From positions 248,001 through 312,000 of the forward strand of contig SWDT01000095.1 of NCBI GenBank assembly GCA_009193035.1: 64,000 nt of DNA, in the 5' to 3' direction. A program made the position numbers and the translations under genes. The stretch is from Halicephalobus mephisto. Lineage: Eukaryota; Nematoda; Chromadorea; Rhabditida; Panagrolaimidae. This document shows positions 37,801 to 48,406 of this stretch, piece by piece (position 1 is the stretch's first letter; the number at the start of each line of letters is the position of its first letter). The notes under the pieces were generated by a model. It searched no databases and was not told where the DNA came from. It saw nothing but the letters and a program-made list of their open reading frames with translations.

Positions 37801-40800
37801 TTTGTGTTTGAAAAAAAACTAATTAATTGATTGCTTTGACTATAGATCATTTGACCGTCCGAGTGGCACCATTTCCGTTTTTCTGTTTTCTAAGTTTTAA
37901 CTAGTTTTAGGTTTCTTTGCTTTATCGATTTTAATACTGCTTAATTAACAATTTTTAACACATTAATCCCGCCTTTATCCACATCGGTTGAAAGAGATTA
38001 AGATCCGCCCATTTCCGGGAGTTTTGTCAAATAACAAAATTAAGAATCCGCTGACGACCTCCTGAAGGTCATGCTGGTCTCGAGTATGACGTTCGACTCG
38101 ACGGCGCCATGGCTCCATAGGGCAAAATAAACAATAAAAGAACACCGACAATAATCGCGGAAAAAACAAGTACTTTACGAAGTACATTAGGTAGTTTAAA
38201 ATTAAAAAATAGGGTCTGGAGGGAAATATGTGAAGCACAATCGGAGGATATGAATTTGAAATCAGAAAAATACAAAATTTAAGAATTACAGTAGGCAACT
38301 TTAAGTAAACGATCAGAATTCACAAAATATCAAAAATTATAAATTAGATTGTTTCTGTATTCTGCACAAAAAAGTATAACTTTCGGGCCAGTAGTAAATT
38401 TAAATTACAATTTTTTTTCAAATACTAAATATTAATCAAAAATATCACGATTATGTTACATCTTAGTTCTATTTCGCAATTTTTATTAGTCAAAAAGTTA
38501 CTTTTTTTGTAAGTATAGTGTAGTTTATCCTCGAAGTCCATGAAATTAACTTAAAAATAGTGATTTTGCTGAATATTTATGGATGCCAGCATAGTGGGAT
38601 CTGGGACTTTAGAGATAATCAAAATCAATGAAATTTTTGAAATAATCGGGAAATTAAAAATATTTCTGTCATTTTTAAGTGCATTTTCGGAAATACTTAA
38701 ACCATTTTTAATATGTATTATGTTGAATTCGGGATACTAGTAGACAACTGTACGAAAACTGACAAGTAGGAAAAATGATTATCTAGAGATTTATTCAAAT
38801 ATCCGACAGAAATTTAACACTTTTAAAAACTGAAAATTCTAGGTAGATTAAAAAGTAAAATTAAATTAAATATGAACGAAAATGAAAAAATTACGTAAGA
38901 ATTGATCTGTTTGGGATTTTGAAAAAAAAATAAAAAATGTAAAATCAAGCAATTCTTATTTTCTGGATTTTAAATTTAATATTTTTATTTTTATTCAAAA
39001 ATCCGGAAAAAAAGAAGCAAAAAATTTTACATTTTGGTGCATTCTAAACGGATCAATTATTATTTAATTCTTTTCATTCTTATTTATGCCAGAACTCAAT
39101 AGTGTACTTTAAAGTATAATAACAACTTCATAATCGAAAAATAAATCACGTACTGTTCTCGATAAAACTATGATTTAAAATATATCTGCAAGCAGTCAAG
39201 ATCAAAAATATTTTAGTCTTAATCACACTATAGACAGTGCTTGATTTAATTTTTAATTGTGAATTTGAAACATTTCTACAAAAAAACAAATTATTAAAAT
39301 AATCTTCGTTATATCATGAACAGTACTTGATTTACTTTTTAATTGTAAATTTGAAATATGTTCACAAAAAAAGAAAAATTATTGAAATAATCTTAGTAAC
39401 TATATAGACAGTATTCGATTTAATTTTTAATTGTGAATTTGAAACATTTCTACAAAAAAACAAATTATTGAAATAACCTTAGTAACGATATAGACAGTAT
39501 TCGATTTACTTTTTAACTGTGAATTTAATTGCTGATTCTTTACCAAAAGATGGAATCGAAAATATTTTTAAAAATTTAATGCTAATTGTATACTTTTTAA
39601 AATTAAATTCAAAATTGTCATTATTATTTTAAAAACCTTCAAAAAATTGAAATTTATCTTTAGTCAACTGATATTCAACGTATTTTTGACAAATGTTTGA
39701 TTGATAGTTTGTAAACACCAGCTTGCACGTTTCCGCCTCCTACGGATAATGTGATTTTAAGTCTTCACCTTGATCTCATCGACTGTAATCTCGAAACAAA
39801 AACTTTACTCCCAGGGGCGTCGGACTGGCGCCATCATAAATCATTTCATTGTTTCCGATTTTTTCTGATACCCTTATTTTTTATTTTTTCTTTCCGGTCA
39901 CTTTTAAAAATTGGAACATGTGAGGGATGGATAACATTAAAAATAATTTAATTGAGAAATTTAATTTAAAAATTTAGAAAGTGAATGGTCATTGGTCTGC
40001 TTGGTCAGCTTTGTCCTGTCATATCTGCAGTTGTCCGAATATTATTGGAGCTCTCGGAATCACCACAACTAGGAGAGCTTGCAACAATCCCCAGCCCCTC
40101 AATGGAGGCAACGAATGCCAGGGGGCAAGTGTCAGAGGCCATGTTTGCAGCAAGAGCTGTTCTGGACAAACTTTGACTGTCAATCAAGTAATTTTCGAAA
40201 TTCAAAAATTATTAATCAACTTGATAATGGTTTTTAGTATATCACCAGCAAATGCACCGAACACAAAAAAATCAAAAACGATCAAGAACTGACTGGAAGC
40301 GGAAGTCAGCTAAGTCGGTATCCCCAGAGGGCATGCAAGGTTGAAATTAATTACATCTATGTTCGATATCTAAGAAGTTAATTTCCAGGTCTTCTGCGAT
40401 GTGAAAACAGTGGCCGGAGGTCAGCGAAACTACAGATTCTACGGGGACAATCTGCCCGATGGAACCCCCTGCGGCTGGGACAGGTACTGTCTGAACGGCG
40501 AATGTTTGGTGAGTTTCTACAAAAAAAACACAACTTTTGATTTTTTAATAATTCCGAAAAGTGACAAAAATGTGACACAATCGTGATATTTTTACGAATA
40601 TTCAGTGTTTGTGACGAAAATTAAAAAAATAATAACGACGATTTTCATTTTTTACTGTACCAAAAATTTCGTTTTTTGTATATACTTTGAAATTTTTATT
40701 TAAATAACTTTAATTAAATAATATTAATTAATTTTAACAATTAAAAAACTTGATTCTATAAGACTGAACTATTTTTGTTCAAAAATCAATTTCTTTCAAT

Positions 40801-43800
40801 TTTTCCCTCAGGCGTTTTTCACATTTTGTCCAAAAATCACATGAGAAATTAAATTTTTTTTTCGAATTAATTTCGATAATTTGTATAAATTTATAAAATT
40901 CCAAAGTTTTTAAATACAAATCAGCACATTTGCAAAAATGAAATTATTCAATTATAAAAATAATTTTTTTTTTGAAACAAAAATCAAGCAGTTCGGAATA
41001 ATAGAATATTTTCCGGTTCAATGATTTTCTGATCACATTTTTGAACAGGTTGAAGATTGTGGACTGGAACAGACGTTTTTTGATTATTTTTAAAGTTTCG
41101 AGGGAAAGTGAAATTCTGAATTCACATGGTGGTCTGAGGAAAATTCGTCATTTTGAATTTAATTCAATAAAAATTGAAAAAAATCTTCGCAATTTTAACA
41201 TGTGAGAAAAGTGCAAATTGCTAAACTAGAAAGATAAAAAAATCAAAAATATTATTCAAAATCCATTTTAGAACTTATCATGTGAAGAATCTTCTCTCAT
41301 AACCCGGGATCTCTCCTGTCCTGCGGAAAGATGTCCTGTTTCTTCCTCATCCATCCCGAACACGGATATCTTGAATGTCCAAGGCCAATGGGGAACCTGG
41401 TCCCTCTGGACCTCCTGTACGGTCACCTGTGGAGGAGGCGTCAAACAACGCTCTAGATCCTGCAACATCCCCAACCGATGTTCAGGAGCCGCCACTGAGA
41501 GATTCACTTGCAACAATCAGGCTTGTCCTGTCGTTCCATCGACAGAACCCCAATGGACAGACTGGACTTCGTGGAACCAGTGCAGTGTCTCCTGCGGCAG
41601 AGGAAGTCAAGCCAGATACAGAAGATGTTCCACAAGTCAGAAAACTATTGCCTATTCTTGTCCCGGGAAAACCATGGATATCAGGAATTGTGAAGAGCTG
41701 CCCTGTGGCAACTCCATCAGTAACAGTATCATCGGACAATGGAAAGCTTGGGGAGCATGGAGTACCTGCTCTGAGACCTGTGGTCCAGGAATTCAAACAA
41801 GACAAAGATTCTGCAGAAATGTAAGTTTTATTTTTGATTTTTTTTATAAATTTTCGTTTAGGAACCTTGTGACGGCTCAGGAAGTCAGAGAATGGCCTGT
41901 AACCTCAAGGAATGTGCCCAATGGGGTCAATGGGGAGCTTGGTCCAAGTGCAGTCGTGTTTGTGGAAAAGGACTCATGTCCAGATCGAGGTAGCTTTTAT
42001 TCCATTCTGGTGTCTCCAATGAGTTATGTAAACGTCAATTTTGCCTGAGGGCTTGAGTGCATAACACCTATGTCCGATGCTTAAACTTAGAGACTTGATT
42101 CCGAGTTTAGTTAAAAGCATCATCAAGGACAACTGGTCACATGTCCGAAATAATGGACACTCAAAAGATGGCTTGCATTGGTTGATATATCTTTAAACCC
42201 AATAATCCTTATTTTAGAGCATGCCCGATCCTCAACGCTTGTCCTGGGTCTTCCATCGAACAAGCCTTCTGCAATGATCACCCTTGTACCGGAGCTCACA
42301 CTGCTGGAATATGGTCCCTGTGGTCTGCCTGGGGACCTTGTTCCACTTCCTGCGGAGCCGGAGTCAAGAGGCGAACAAGACACTGTCAAGGCACAAACTG
42401 TCCTGGAAGTGTTAGGGAATCTGTTGTGTGCAACTTGGGTCCCTGTACAACTTCTACAGCGACATGGGGAGGTGAGGAACAGATTATTGAAACTACCACG
42501 GCTTCTGGGTCCCTTGAATCTTCGTCTGTTGTTTCTGGGTCTTCTACGGTTGAGGTTGAGTCTAGCGTAACTCCCGAGGCTTCTACTGTAACCCCTACAC
42601 TTGGTACTCTGCTTACGACAACTCCACTCAATGTGGAGGAGGAAGCGGTTTCGGAAGAGAGTGATCTAGATTCAGAAAGAAGTCCGAGATGGACTTTGGC
42701 TTCTTCTCATCGAGACGAAGTCCCACGTTTCAGTGTATTCTCTCCTTCTAGCTTTGCTTTTAAAAAAGTAATCCCTCGAAGACCTTCTGGAGGCCCCCGA
42801 TTCTCGTTCATCAGCGGGAAAGGGATATCCTCCGCTAGGAGCGTCGATCTATCCGAGTTCACCAGACTTAGATTAAGGTCATAGTCGAGATAGTTGGGCT
42901 TTTGGTGGAATTTAGAAATGAAGGCTTTGGGCAACTTGACACTCATTCTGAATTTTGCTAACTTGTATTCCTTTTAATAATCACATTAATACCTAACATT
43001 TTAACCATTTTGTAACTGAAAACACGTTAATGAGCTTGATTAAAGCTGAATGCAATGTGCAAAAAAATGAAATTTTTCGAGTCTGCTAAAGTCAGAAAAT
43101 ACAAAGACAGAAAATCAACTGTTGTTAAATAATAATCCATAATTAACCAGATTCGTTGGTTCAAAATGTAAAAAAAATTCATTTTATGAAAATGCCAAAG
43201 TTTTTTTCGTTTTGAAAACTATTTTTCTAAAATTGTTTAACTGAAAACTGAACGAAATTCTATATAAATAACGATTTTGTTCATTTTTGAAACGAATATT
43301 CGAATTTTTTATTTTATTTGAAGAAAAACGAATATATAATTTTGGGAGATGAAGAGAAATTAGTACCATCCAGAAATGCAGTTTTTGGGGTTGAAAAAAT
43401 CAAATTCATAGAAAATAGTGTAATTCATTTGTCAAGATGTGGTTGAAGTTTTTCCGTAAGTTTGATAGAAAATTTGAGAAAAGTGGAATCTCCATAAGAT
43501 GATATTATATCTGCATCAGAAACTCAGATATTCTACAATGATTTTACTTCTTTCAAATCCTCTAGCAAAATCTGACAAAACTTAAACCACATATTGACAA
43601 GTTAATCATGCTATTTTATATTGTATTCCGAAAATGAGATGAAACTATACGTTGTTGAATTAGTTCATACATTGCATTCAAGCTTTTCGCTTCCCTAATT
43701 GTTGGAGACTAAACTGCTATATACCGTTTTCATCTTCTATTTTTCTGTTTGATTCTGTGTTTGACTGAAGTAATTTTGCGTTTCCTCGCTAAACCTTGTG

Positions 43801-43949
43801 TTTACCTTTCAGGATGGGGATTCTGGTCCACCTGCTCTGAGACATGTGGAACCGGCATCCGGAAACGCGTCCGAAAGTGCTACGGCAGCGGCTTCTGTAC
43901 TTCCGGAGGCGAATACCAGAGAGAGAATTGCTTCATCAGAAAATGCTGA
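31900..43949 (+). CDS. ADAMTS-type secreted metalloprotease with thrombospondin type 1 repeats
   Basis: Exons in phase: 31900-31974, 34021-34096, 34261-34532, 34582-34830, 35619-36208, 36583-36715, 36867-37247, 39978-40187, 40238-40339, 40389-40508, 41272-41820, 41862-41989, 42218-42471 and 43813-43949 (1091 residues). If exon 13 reads on to its stop at 42884 the protein has 1183. A signal segment (13-24) and propeptide end at furin site RAKR (164-167). The reprolysin domain has zinc site [12 protein letters not shown] (373-384) and Met-turn FIMSSS. Disintegrin-like and Cys-rich modules follow ([27 protein letters not shown]), then a Pro/Thr-rich linker. Seven TSP1 repeats occur, the first atypical; the seventh is exon 14 ([15 protein letters not shown]). 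Exon 7 can also run on to a stop at 37325 after an Arg-rich tail. It resembles C. elegans adt-1/adt-2, which act in extracellular matrix, cuticle and body size; the orthologue cannot be fixed here. Confidence 0.9.
32058..32222. repeat. AT-rich tandem repeat, about 41 nt x 4, in ADAMTS intron 1
   Basis: Units read roughly AAATAAAATTTTCTAAATTT followed by TAAAATTATTTTTATAAATTA, four times with drift. Confidence 0.6.
33060..33420. repeat. Imperfect short repeats in ADAMTS intron 1
   Basis: Repeated pieces include GAAAGCTTCTGAAA (twice) and TAGAATATCACAAATTCCTAA (twice nearly exact, third diverged). They resemble the low-order repeats of NHR intron 7. Confidence 0.5.
35396..35572. mobile_element. 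Pogo/Tigger-like MITE in ADAMTS intron 4
   Basis: A 177-nt nonautonomous element flanked by TA on both sides (35394-35395, 35573-35574). The ends are inverted repeats: CAGTAGAACTTGGATAAAGG and the complement of TATGTCCAAGTTCTACTG, continuing to GGATATCCCC / GGGGATATC. The CAGTAGAACYT start and the TA target site fit the pogo/Tigger branch of Tc1/mariner. Confidence 0.75.
37363..37624. repeat. Foldback element in ADAMTS intron 7
   Basis: The two arms are 37363-37437 and the reverse complement of 37543-37624. Both begin GACTTTTGGCGTTAT and end at ATACCCTGAGGGCAT (CCCTCAGGG in the partner), with a diverged middle. The left arm starts about 40 nt after the alternative stop at 37325. Confidence 0.6.
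38069..38275 (-). CDS. Possible small membrane protein nested antisense in ADAMTS intron 7
   Basis: A 68-codon frame whose last 40 codons look coding: a single hydrophobic span ([18 protein letters not shown]) and a polar tail ending SRTSYSRPA. This lies in an otherwise unusual GC-balanced island at 38040-38120. A second frame overlaps it on the same strand, and the N-terminal third is unconvincing, so the true start or a first exon is unknown. Confidence 0.2.
   Translation of the reverse strand: MYFSDFKFISSDCASHISLQTLFFNFKLPNVLRKVLVFSAIIVGVLLLFILPYGAMAPSSRTSYSRPA
38362..38516. mobile_element. MITE family A, copy 2
   Basis: Starts CTGCACAAAAAAGTATAACT and ends AAAAAGTTACTTTTTTTGT, with the core motif CTAAATATT and a CACGATTATGTTACAT stretch shared with copies 1 and 3. 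Confidence 0.65.
39231..39525. repeat. Tandem repeat, 85-89 nt x 3.4, in ADAMTS intron 7
   Basis: Units start TAGACAGTRYTTGATTTA (TGAACAGTACTTG in the second) at 39231, 39316, 39405 and 39491. Each contains TTTTTAATTGTGAATTTGAA and an A-rich tail ending AATAATCTTAGTAAC. Confidence 0.8.
40517..40685. mobile_element. MITE family A, copy 4 (inverted), in ADAMTS intron 10
   Basis: The reverse complement of the copy at 58473-58630 matches over nearly the whole element, including GTGACACAATCGT, AATATTCAGT / AATATTTAGT and GTGACGAAAATTA. It begins 9 nt after the exon 10 donor. Confidence 0.7.
43440..43640. repeat. Dispersed repeat paired with 27160-27470, in ADAMTS intron 13
   Basis: Shares TTTGAGAAAAGTGGAA, ATCAGAAAC, TCTGACAAAACTTAAACCA and ATATTGACA with the 27-kb copy in the same order. 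Confidence 0.5.
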
Positions 43950-44849
43950 TCCCAGAATTAATAATTAACTTTTACCAAAGAGTGTGCTGTTTTCCAAAAG
44001 CCCAAAGCATTCAAATTTAAGTTTAGTCAAAGGCTTATTTAATTAGGCAAGTTGTAAATATCAGCTTCAACGGATGCTCCATCTGTTTACTGATCCACAT
44101 TCCTTATCCTTGTTGCAGTCGTCTCAATCAGCCACAACGAGTTTTTTCCATTGGTCTGCTCGTTTCACTTACGGTTCTTATTATTAATCAACGTTCTATT
44201 CAGTGTTTTGATAAATTTTATGAAGATGGTAACAAAAATCGAAATAAAGATCATTTAAAAATCAGTAATATTGTGAATAATCACTACGTGTACATCATAT
44301 GTCAATAAATACATTACAAAGTTGACTTTCAAGTTTATAGCGATTCATCGTCGTTTTCTGTTTTTTTTTAATTTTGAGCTCAATCTCAGCAACTTGGTGA
44401 TTTATTTCGTCGATAGATTGGTCTTGGTCGATACTTTCAGACAATTGTGTTTCAATCATGGAAAATTAGCTGCCAGTTGCACAGGTTTAAAGTAGATGAT
44501 TCATACCTTCAATATTGTTGTTGTTCATTACAGATATGTGGAATTATTTACCAGGTTGGTATAATAAGCTTTTTAAAATCTGTTGTCTTCTATCCGCGAT
44601 CAGAGATAATATTTGTTAACTAATGAGAAATCTTTATTATTTTGGATCTTTGTTCCCAGAAAAATAGTATTTACAAAATCCTAGCGACCTGCAAAACACA
44701 CTTCTTTCATCATCCTTGACTGTTGAGATTTTCATATCAATTCCTCCATAAACCGATTTCAAGTTCCTTTAAAAATATTTAATGTCCTTATCATCATTTA
44801 TTCCCCTTTTTTCAACTAATAGTGTTGTTCTGCTCGGAATTTTGTAAAA
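43950..44849. other. Intergenic: ADAMTS 3' flank and promoter of multi-span copy B
   Basis: An AATAAA-type signal (GTCAATAAATAC) at about 44302 would suit the ADAMTS 3' end. No gene is supported in the remaining sequence. Confidence 0.4.
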
Positions 44850-46480
44850 ATGAAGTTGATACAAAAATTATTGTTTATTGCTATTACTTCGATAATTGTA
44901 ATTATCATGGGAGGAGTAACGATCTACTGTTACTTTCAAGACACAAAGCACCAAATTACTTGGTATCTGTTTTTTTCTTTTGCTATTTTGATTCCTGGAA
45001 TCATCTATGGATGTCTTGTTCCCATTTTCTTCCCTCTACTAAGACACATCTTCCAATTAAAATATATCGACCAAAGAGATGAATACGAACAGGGGAAAAT
45101 CTGGATTAAGTTGAAGAGTGTCTTACATTCTTTGTATGGACTATGGTTGATGTGTGATGAGTTCAATTTTGAACACATTGTCGGTTTACTCGGAATACTG
45201 CATCTGTTCCTATTGATTCCTCTAATTGGAATGCAATTCTTGATTGGGCTTTTTGTCACTACCGCCGATATCGAAGGATTCCAGATTCTGAACGAAACAA
45301 ATGTAGTAAAGTTTTTGACCAAACATACATCGAATCAAATTCTGTATTCTCTGGTATTATGTTTAATTTCTTTCATATTTCTAATTATGGATAACCGAAA
45401 ACCAATAATCTTTATGACTACAGAAGTTCCTGAAAGAGTAAAAAGTGCTGTAATAAACATAGTAAGTTGATTAATTTATAGCACTTCATGAACCAATTTT
45501 AAATCAAAAAACTTTAGGCAACCGAGTCTAGGAAAACTTTTCGATCCTACCATCACAAATACCCGGTTATCCAGATCATCGTCACTTCTCTAGTCATCAT
45601 CGGTTTACATGTACTCAGACTCACGTATCTTGAAATCTTCACGACTGATCCCATTACTAATGAAGTTCGATTCCTGAACTACCTCTTCGATGCTTTGTTC
45701 TTCGTACTAAAAACAACGAATATCGGTGATCTCATTGTGGAAGCCATGTACTTTAGACAAGTGCATCGATTTGCAACTTTCCTCAACTTATTCTACGTCA
45801 TTGTCGTCATTCTCATCTATGTTGCTGGATGTTTCTGGAACTTGGGGTATCTGGGAGGAAAAGACAATTCGGTGGCATTTTTGAATCCTTATAGACTCAT
45901 CTGTGGGATAGCATTTCTGATTTCAAAAATATTGTTAGAAAGAAGTCTTATTCCAGACTTTCGTGACGGAATAAGAATTTACAACTCCCTTCATGTCTTT
46001 TGTGTATTCGTCTTTTGTGGAGCCAGTTCTTACATTGCCTTTTTGTTCCTTGAATATCAGAATTTCGATAGTTTTATCATTTCTCAACTAATGCTAATGG
46101 AAATTACCTTTTCTTTCTTTACAGCCGTCAATTACATCACTGCATATACAACTGACGGCAGTTTGTGGAAGGCGATTGCTACCATTGTGAAGAAAGCTCA
46201 ATTCAGTAAACGTCCTGTCGGCTTATTTCAGATTGCACTGTCTTTAGTTATTACTATATTAGCTCTAGCTTATACGATTTGCGTTAAACAATCGTATTTT
46301 GCGTTGAAAAGTCCAGAGTTCTTGATTAGCGGAGCATCTATTGCACTCATATCGTTGTTAAATGCAGGAGGAATCTTGTTCTCAGCATGTTCTTCCACGG
46401 AACTACCACTAAATGAGGAAGATGAAGTTCCACTTATCGATGAAGATAATGAAGAAGAAGAAAATTATAATGTAACATAA
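44850..46480 (+). CDS. Large multi-membrane-span protein, unrecognised nematode family, copy B
   Basis: Two exons, 44850-45461 and 45518-46480, join at phase 0 across a 56-nt GT/AG intron and give 524 residues. Hydrophobic segments lie at about 7-25, 37-60, 115-145, 165-185, 225-245, 260-285, 290-312 and several later positions. The C-terminus is acidic (LNEEDEVPLIDEDNEEEENY). It is the paralogue of the minus-strand gene at 1238-3576. They share GLWLMCD, NETNVVKFLTKHTSN, YVAGCFWN and FSFFTAVNYIT, and the same intron position after the residue pair NI / RI. Copy A carries one extra intron, at a point where copy B is continuous. The protein is presumably in a membrane; its role is unknown. The ATG follows AAAA in good nematode context. 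Confidence 0.8.
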
Positions 46481-46849
46481 AGCACTTAATATCCTTTTTT
46501 TAGTATTATCTAATATTTTCACTAAAGCATGTTTTACAAGTAGTAATCACATTAATACTTCATTTATCATAAAAATATTTAAATTGAACTTTTGAGTTAT
46601 GTCAATCAATAATAAAATTTTCATTTGTTTATATTTTGTATAATGTACTGGAAACGGTTTTGACAAATTGCGATTGCTTTTAAACTGGAATATAGTAGGT
46701 TAAATTTAAAGTAATTTTGCATGAAAAATAAGTAATCGATTAAACCTACTGCTTTCTTTTAAAGATTAAGCATTGACTCACTACCGATTTTGAATTATAA
46801 GAGTTTTGTATGTGCCAAAAATTTAAATATACAACTTCAATAATTCAAA
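46481..46849. other. Short convergent 3' flanks
   Basis: The multi-span gene (plus) and srt gene 3 (minus) end towards each other here. No other feature is seen. Confidence 0.5.
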
Positions 46850-48300
46850 TTATTTGTGAAAACATAATTTTCTGATGTGTATGTTTTCTACAATTGTTAC
46901 AGTAGGAACTGCTCCAAAGTTCGAACAGAAGATCTTCAGGAATTCGGTTTTCATTGTTGAGTTGAAGAATGCATAGGAGATCCCAGCAGCTCCTTGACTA
47001 AACTGCCAACCAATGTGGGCACAAATGACGAGCCAAACTGGAGGTGGAATGAACTGCATGTAGACCTGCAAGTGAAATCAATCAAACAATACTTGGGGAA
47101 CAATCTTGAATTATTTTGATAAATATCTAAATGAAGTAATTCCCGTTGCGAAACTCATCATTGAATTTCATTTTTTGATTTTTGATATGTGAAAATTTTA
47201 ATAAAAATTGCGTTTAATTAGCTTTTATATTTTAAGCATTTTTAGCACTTCCTCTGAATTACTGTACAGGCACTGATACAAAAAGCTACATTGTTTTAAG
47301 TGATATTAAAAAGCAAAATTCAATGAATAACTGCTGAATGGAAAATTCATCTTTTTTCTTTATCAAAATATTCCAAAGATGATTATTGTTGAAGTAAAAA
47401 TGAATTACATAAACGAGAGAAGAAAAGAAGGTTCCGATACAGATCAGACAACATTGCATCAACAGCTGTCTCTGAACTTTACTCATTCTGACTGAATCCT
47501 CCGATTTTGCAGTTTTGACAAAAAAATAAATAATCAAGAACGCATAGGCAACGAAAAGAACAACGACGACAATAACGTTATGGACTGATTGCACCATATG
47601 AGGGTACTATAATTATAAAGTGAGAGTGTAAGAAAAACACAAAATAACTTGCATGTTCACTATCAACGGTTCCATTTCTCTCAGGAGTACCGACAAAAGG
47701 GTCAAAGAAGAACCCAACCATAGCTGAGTTGAAGGTTATTGTAGTGTGGAAGTAGAAGCAATAAAAGGAATAAGTAATAGGAATCAGTAACCAAACAAGG
47801 GTTTTTTTTCCACTGAAAAGCTTTCGTCTGAGATTTGGGCTGACTACATCAACGCAACGATTGATGGCAAGGAACATACAAGCCGTAGATGAACTACACC
47901 AGGAAGCTATGGAAAGATTTCCTATGATGTAATTGCTCGTTGGACTCATACAATAGACCATCCCAATGATCATCGAGTATCCACAATAGAAACCCCCTAT
48001 TGGAATCTGGAAACAGTCGCTGATTCCGATGAAGAACATTATCTAAAATCCAGAACACATAGAGAAAGCGATTTTGGCAGGGAGTTAACCAACCTTGTAG
48101 CAAGAATATTTCATTAGATCAGACTTAACTAAGACCACCATAAATGGCAACAGCATGGTCAGGTAAACGAATCCAAAGAAGATAAAGACTAAGCCCAGAA
48201 GGGGACTCTGTTGACCGAGTGTGTTCCATTCCTCATACGTTCTTCCAGAACAGTTGTAATATTCGGCAATATATTCCCGATTGAACAGGAGAGAATTCAT
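46850..48300 (-). CDS. Serpentine chemoreceptor, srt class, gene 3
   Basis: Four exons, 48300-48094, 48042-47653, 47606-47409 and 47065-46850, give 336 residues. The first three exons have exactly the lengths of genes 1 and 2; the last is 18 nt shorter. It begins MNSLLF and keeps YNCSGRTYEEW, PFMVVLVKSDLM, CMFLAINRCVDVVSP after TM3 and SYAFFNSTMKTEF. Intron 2 starts with GC (CAT|GCAAGT), as in gene 1. It is an intact sensory GPCR with unknown ligand. With about 3 kb of upstream DNA it forms an inverted, diverged duplicate of the gene 2 locus. Confidence 0.9.
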
Positions 48301-48398
48301 TTTTTATCTTGTGATTTGTCAAAATAAACAAGTAGTTCTATCGAAACTTGCGAATTATAAGAAACAAAGTTTAAATTATGGAAAATTAAGCAAAACAA

Positions 48399-48406
48399 GC
48401 ACCGCC
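48399..48406 (-). promoter_or_regulatory. GGCGGTGC promoter motif of srt gene 3
   Basis: On the minus strand CTAGGCGGTGC ends 98 nt before the ATG at 48300, followed by a TATAAT-like stretch at about 48352-48358. Confidence 0.5.
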
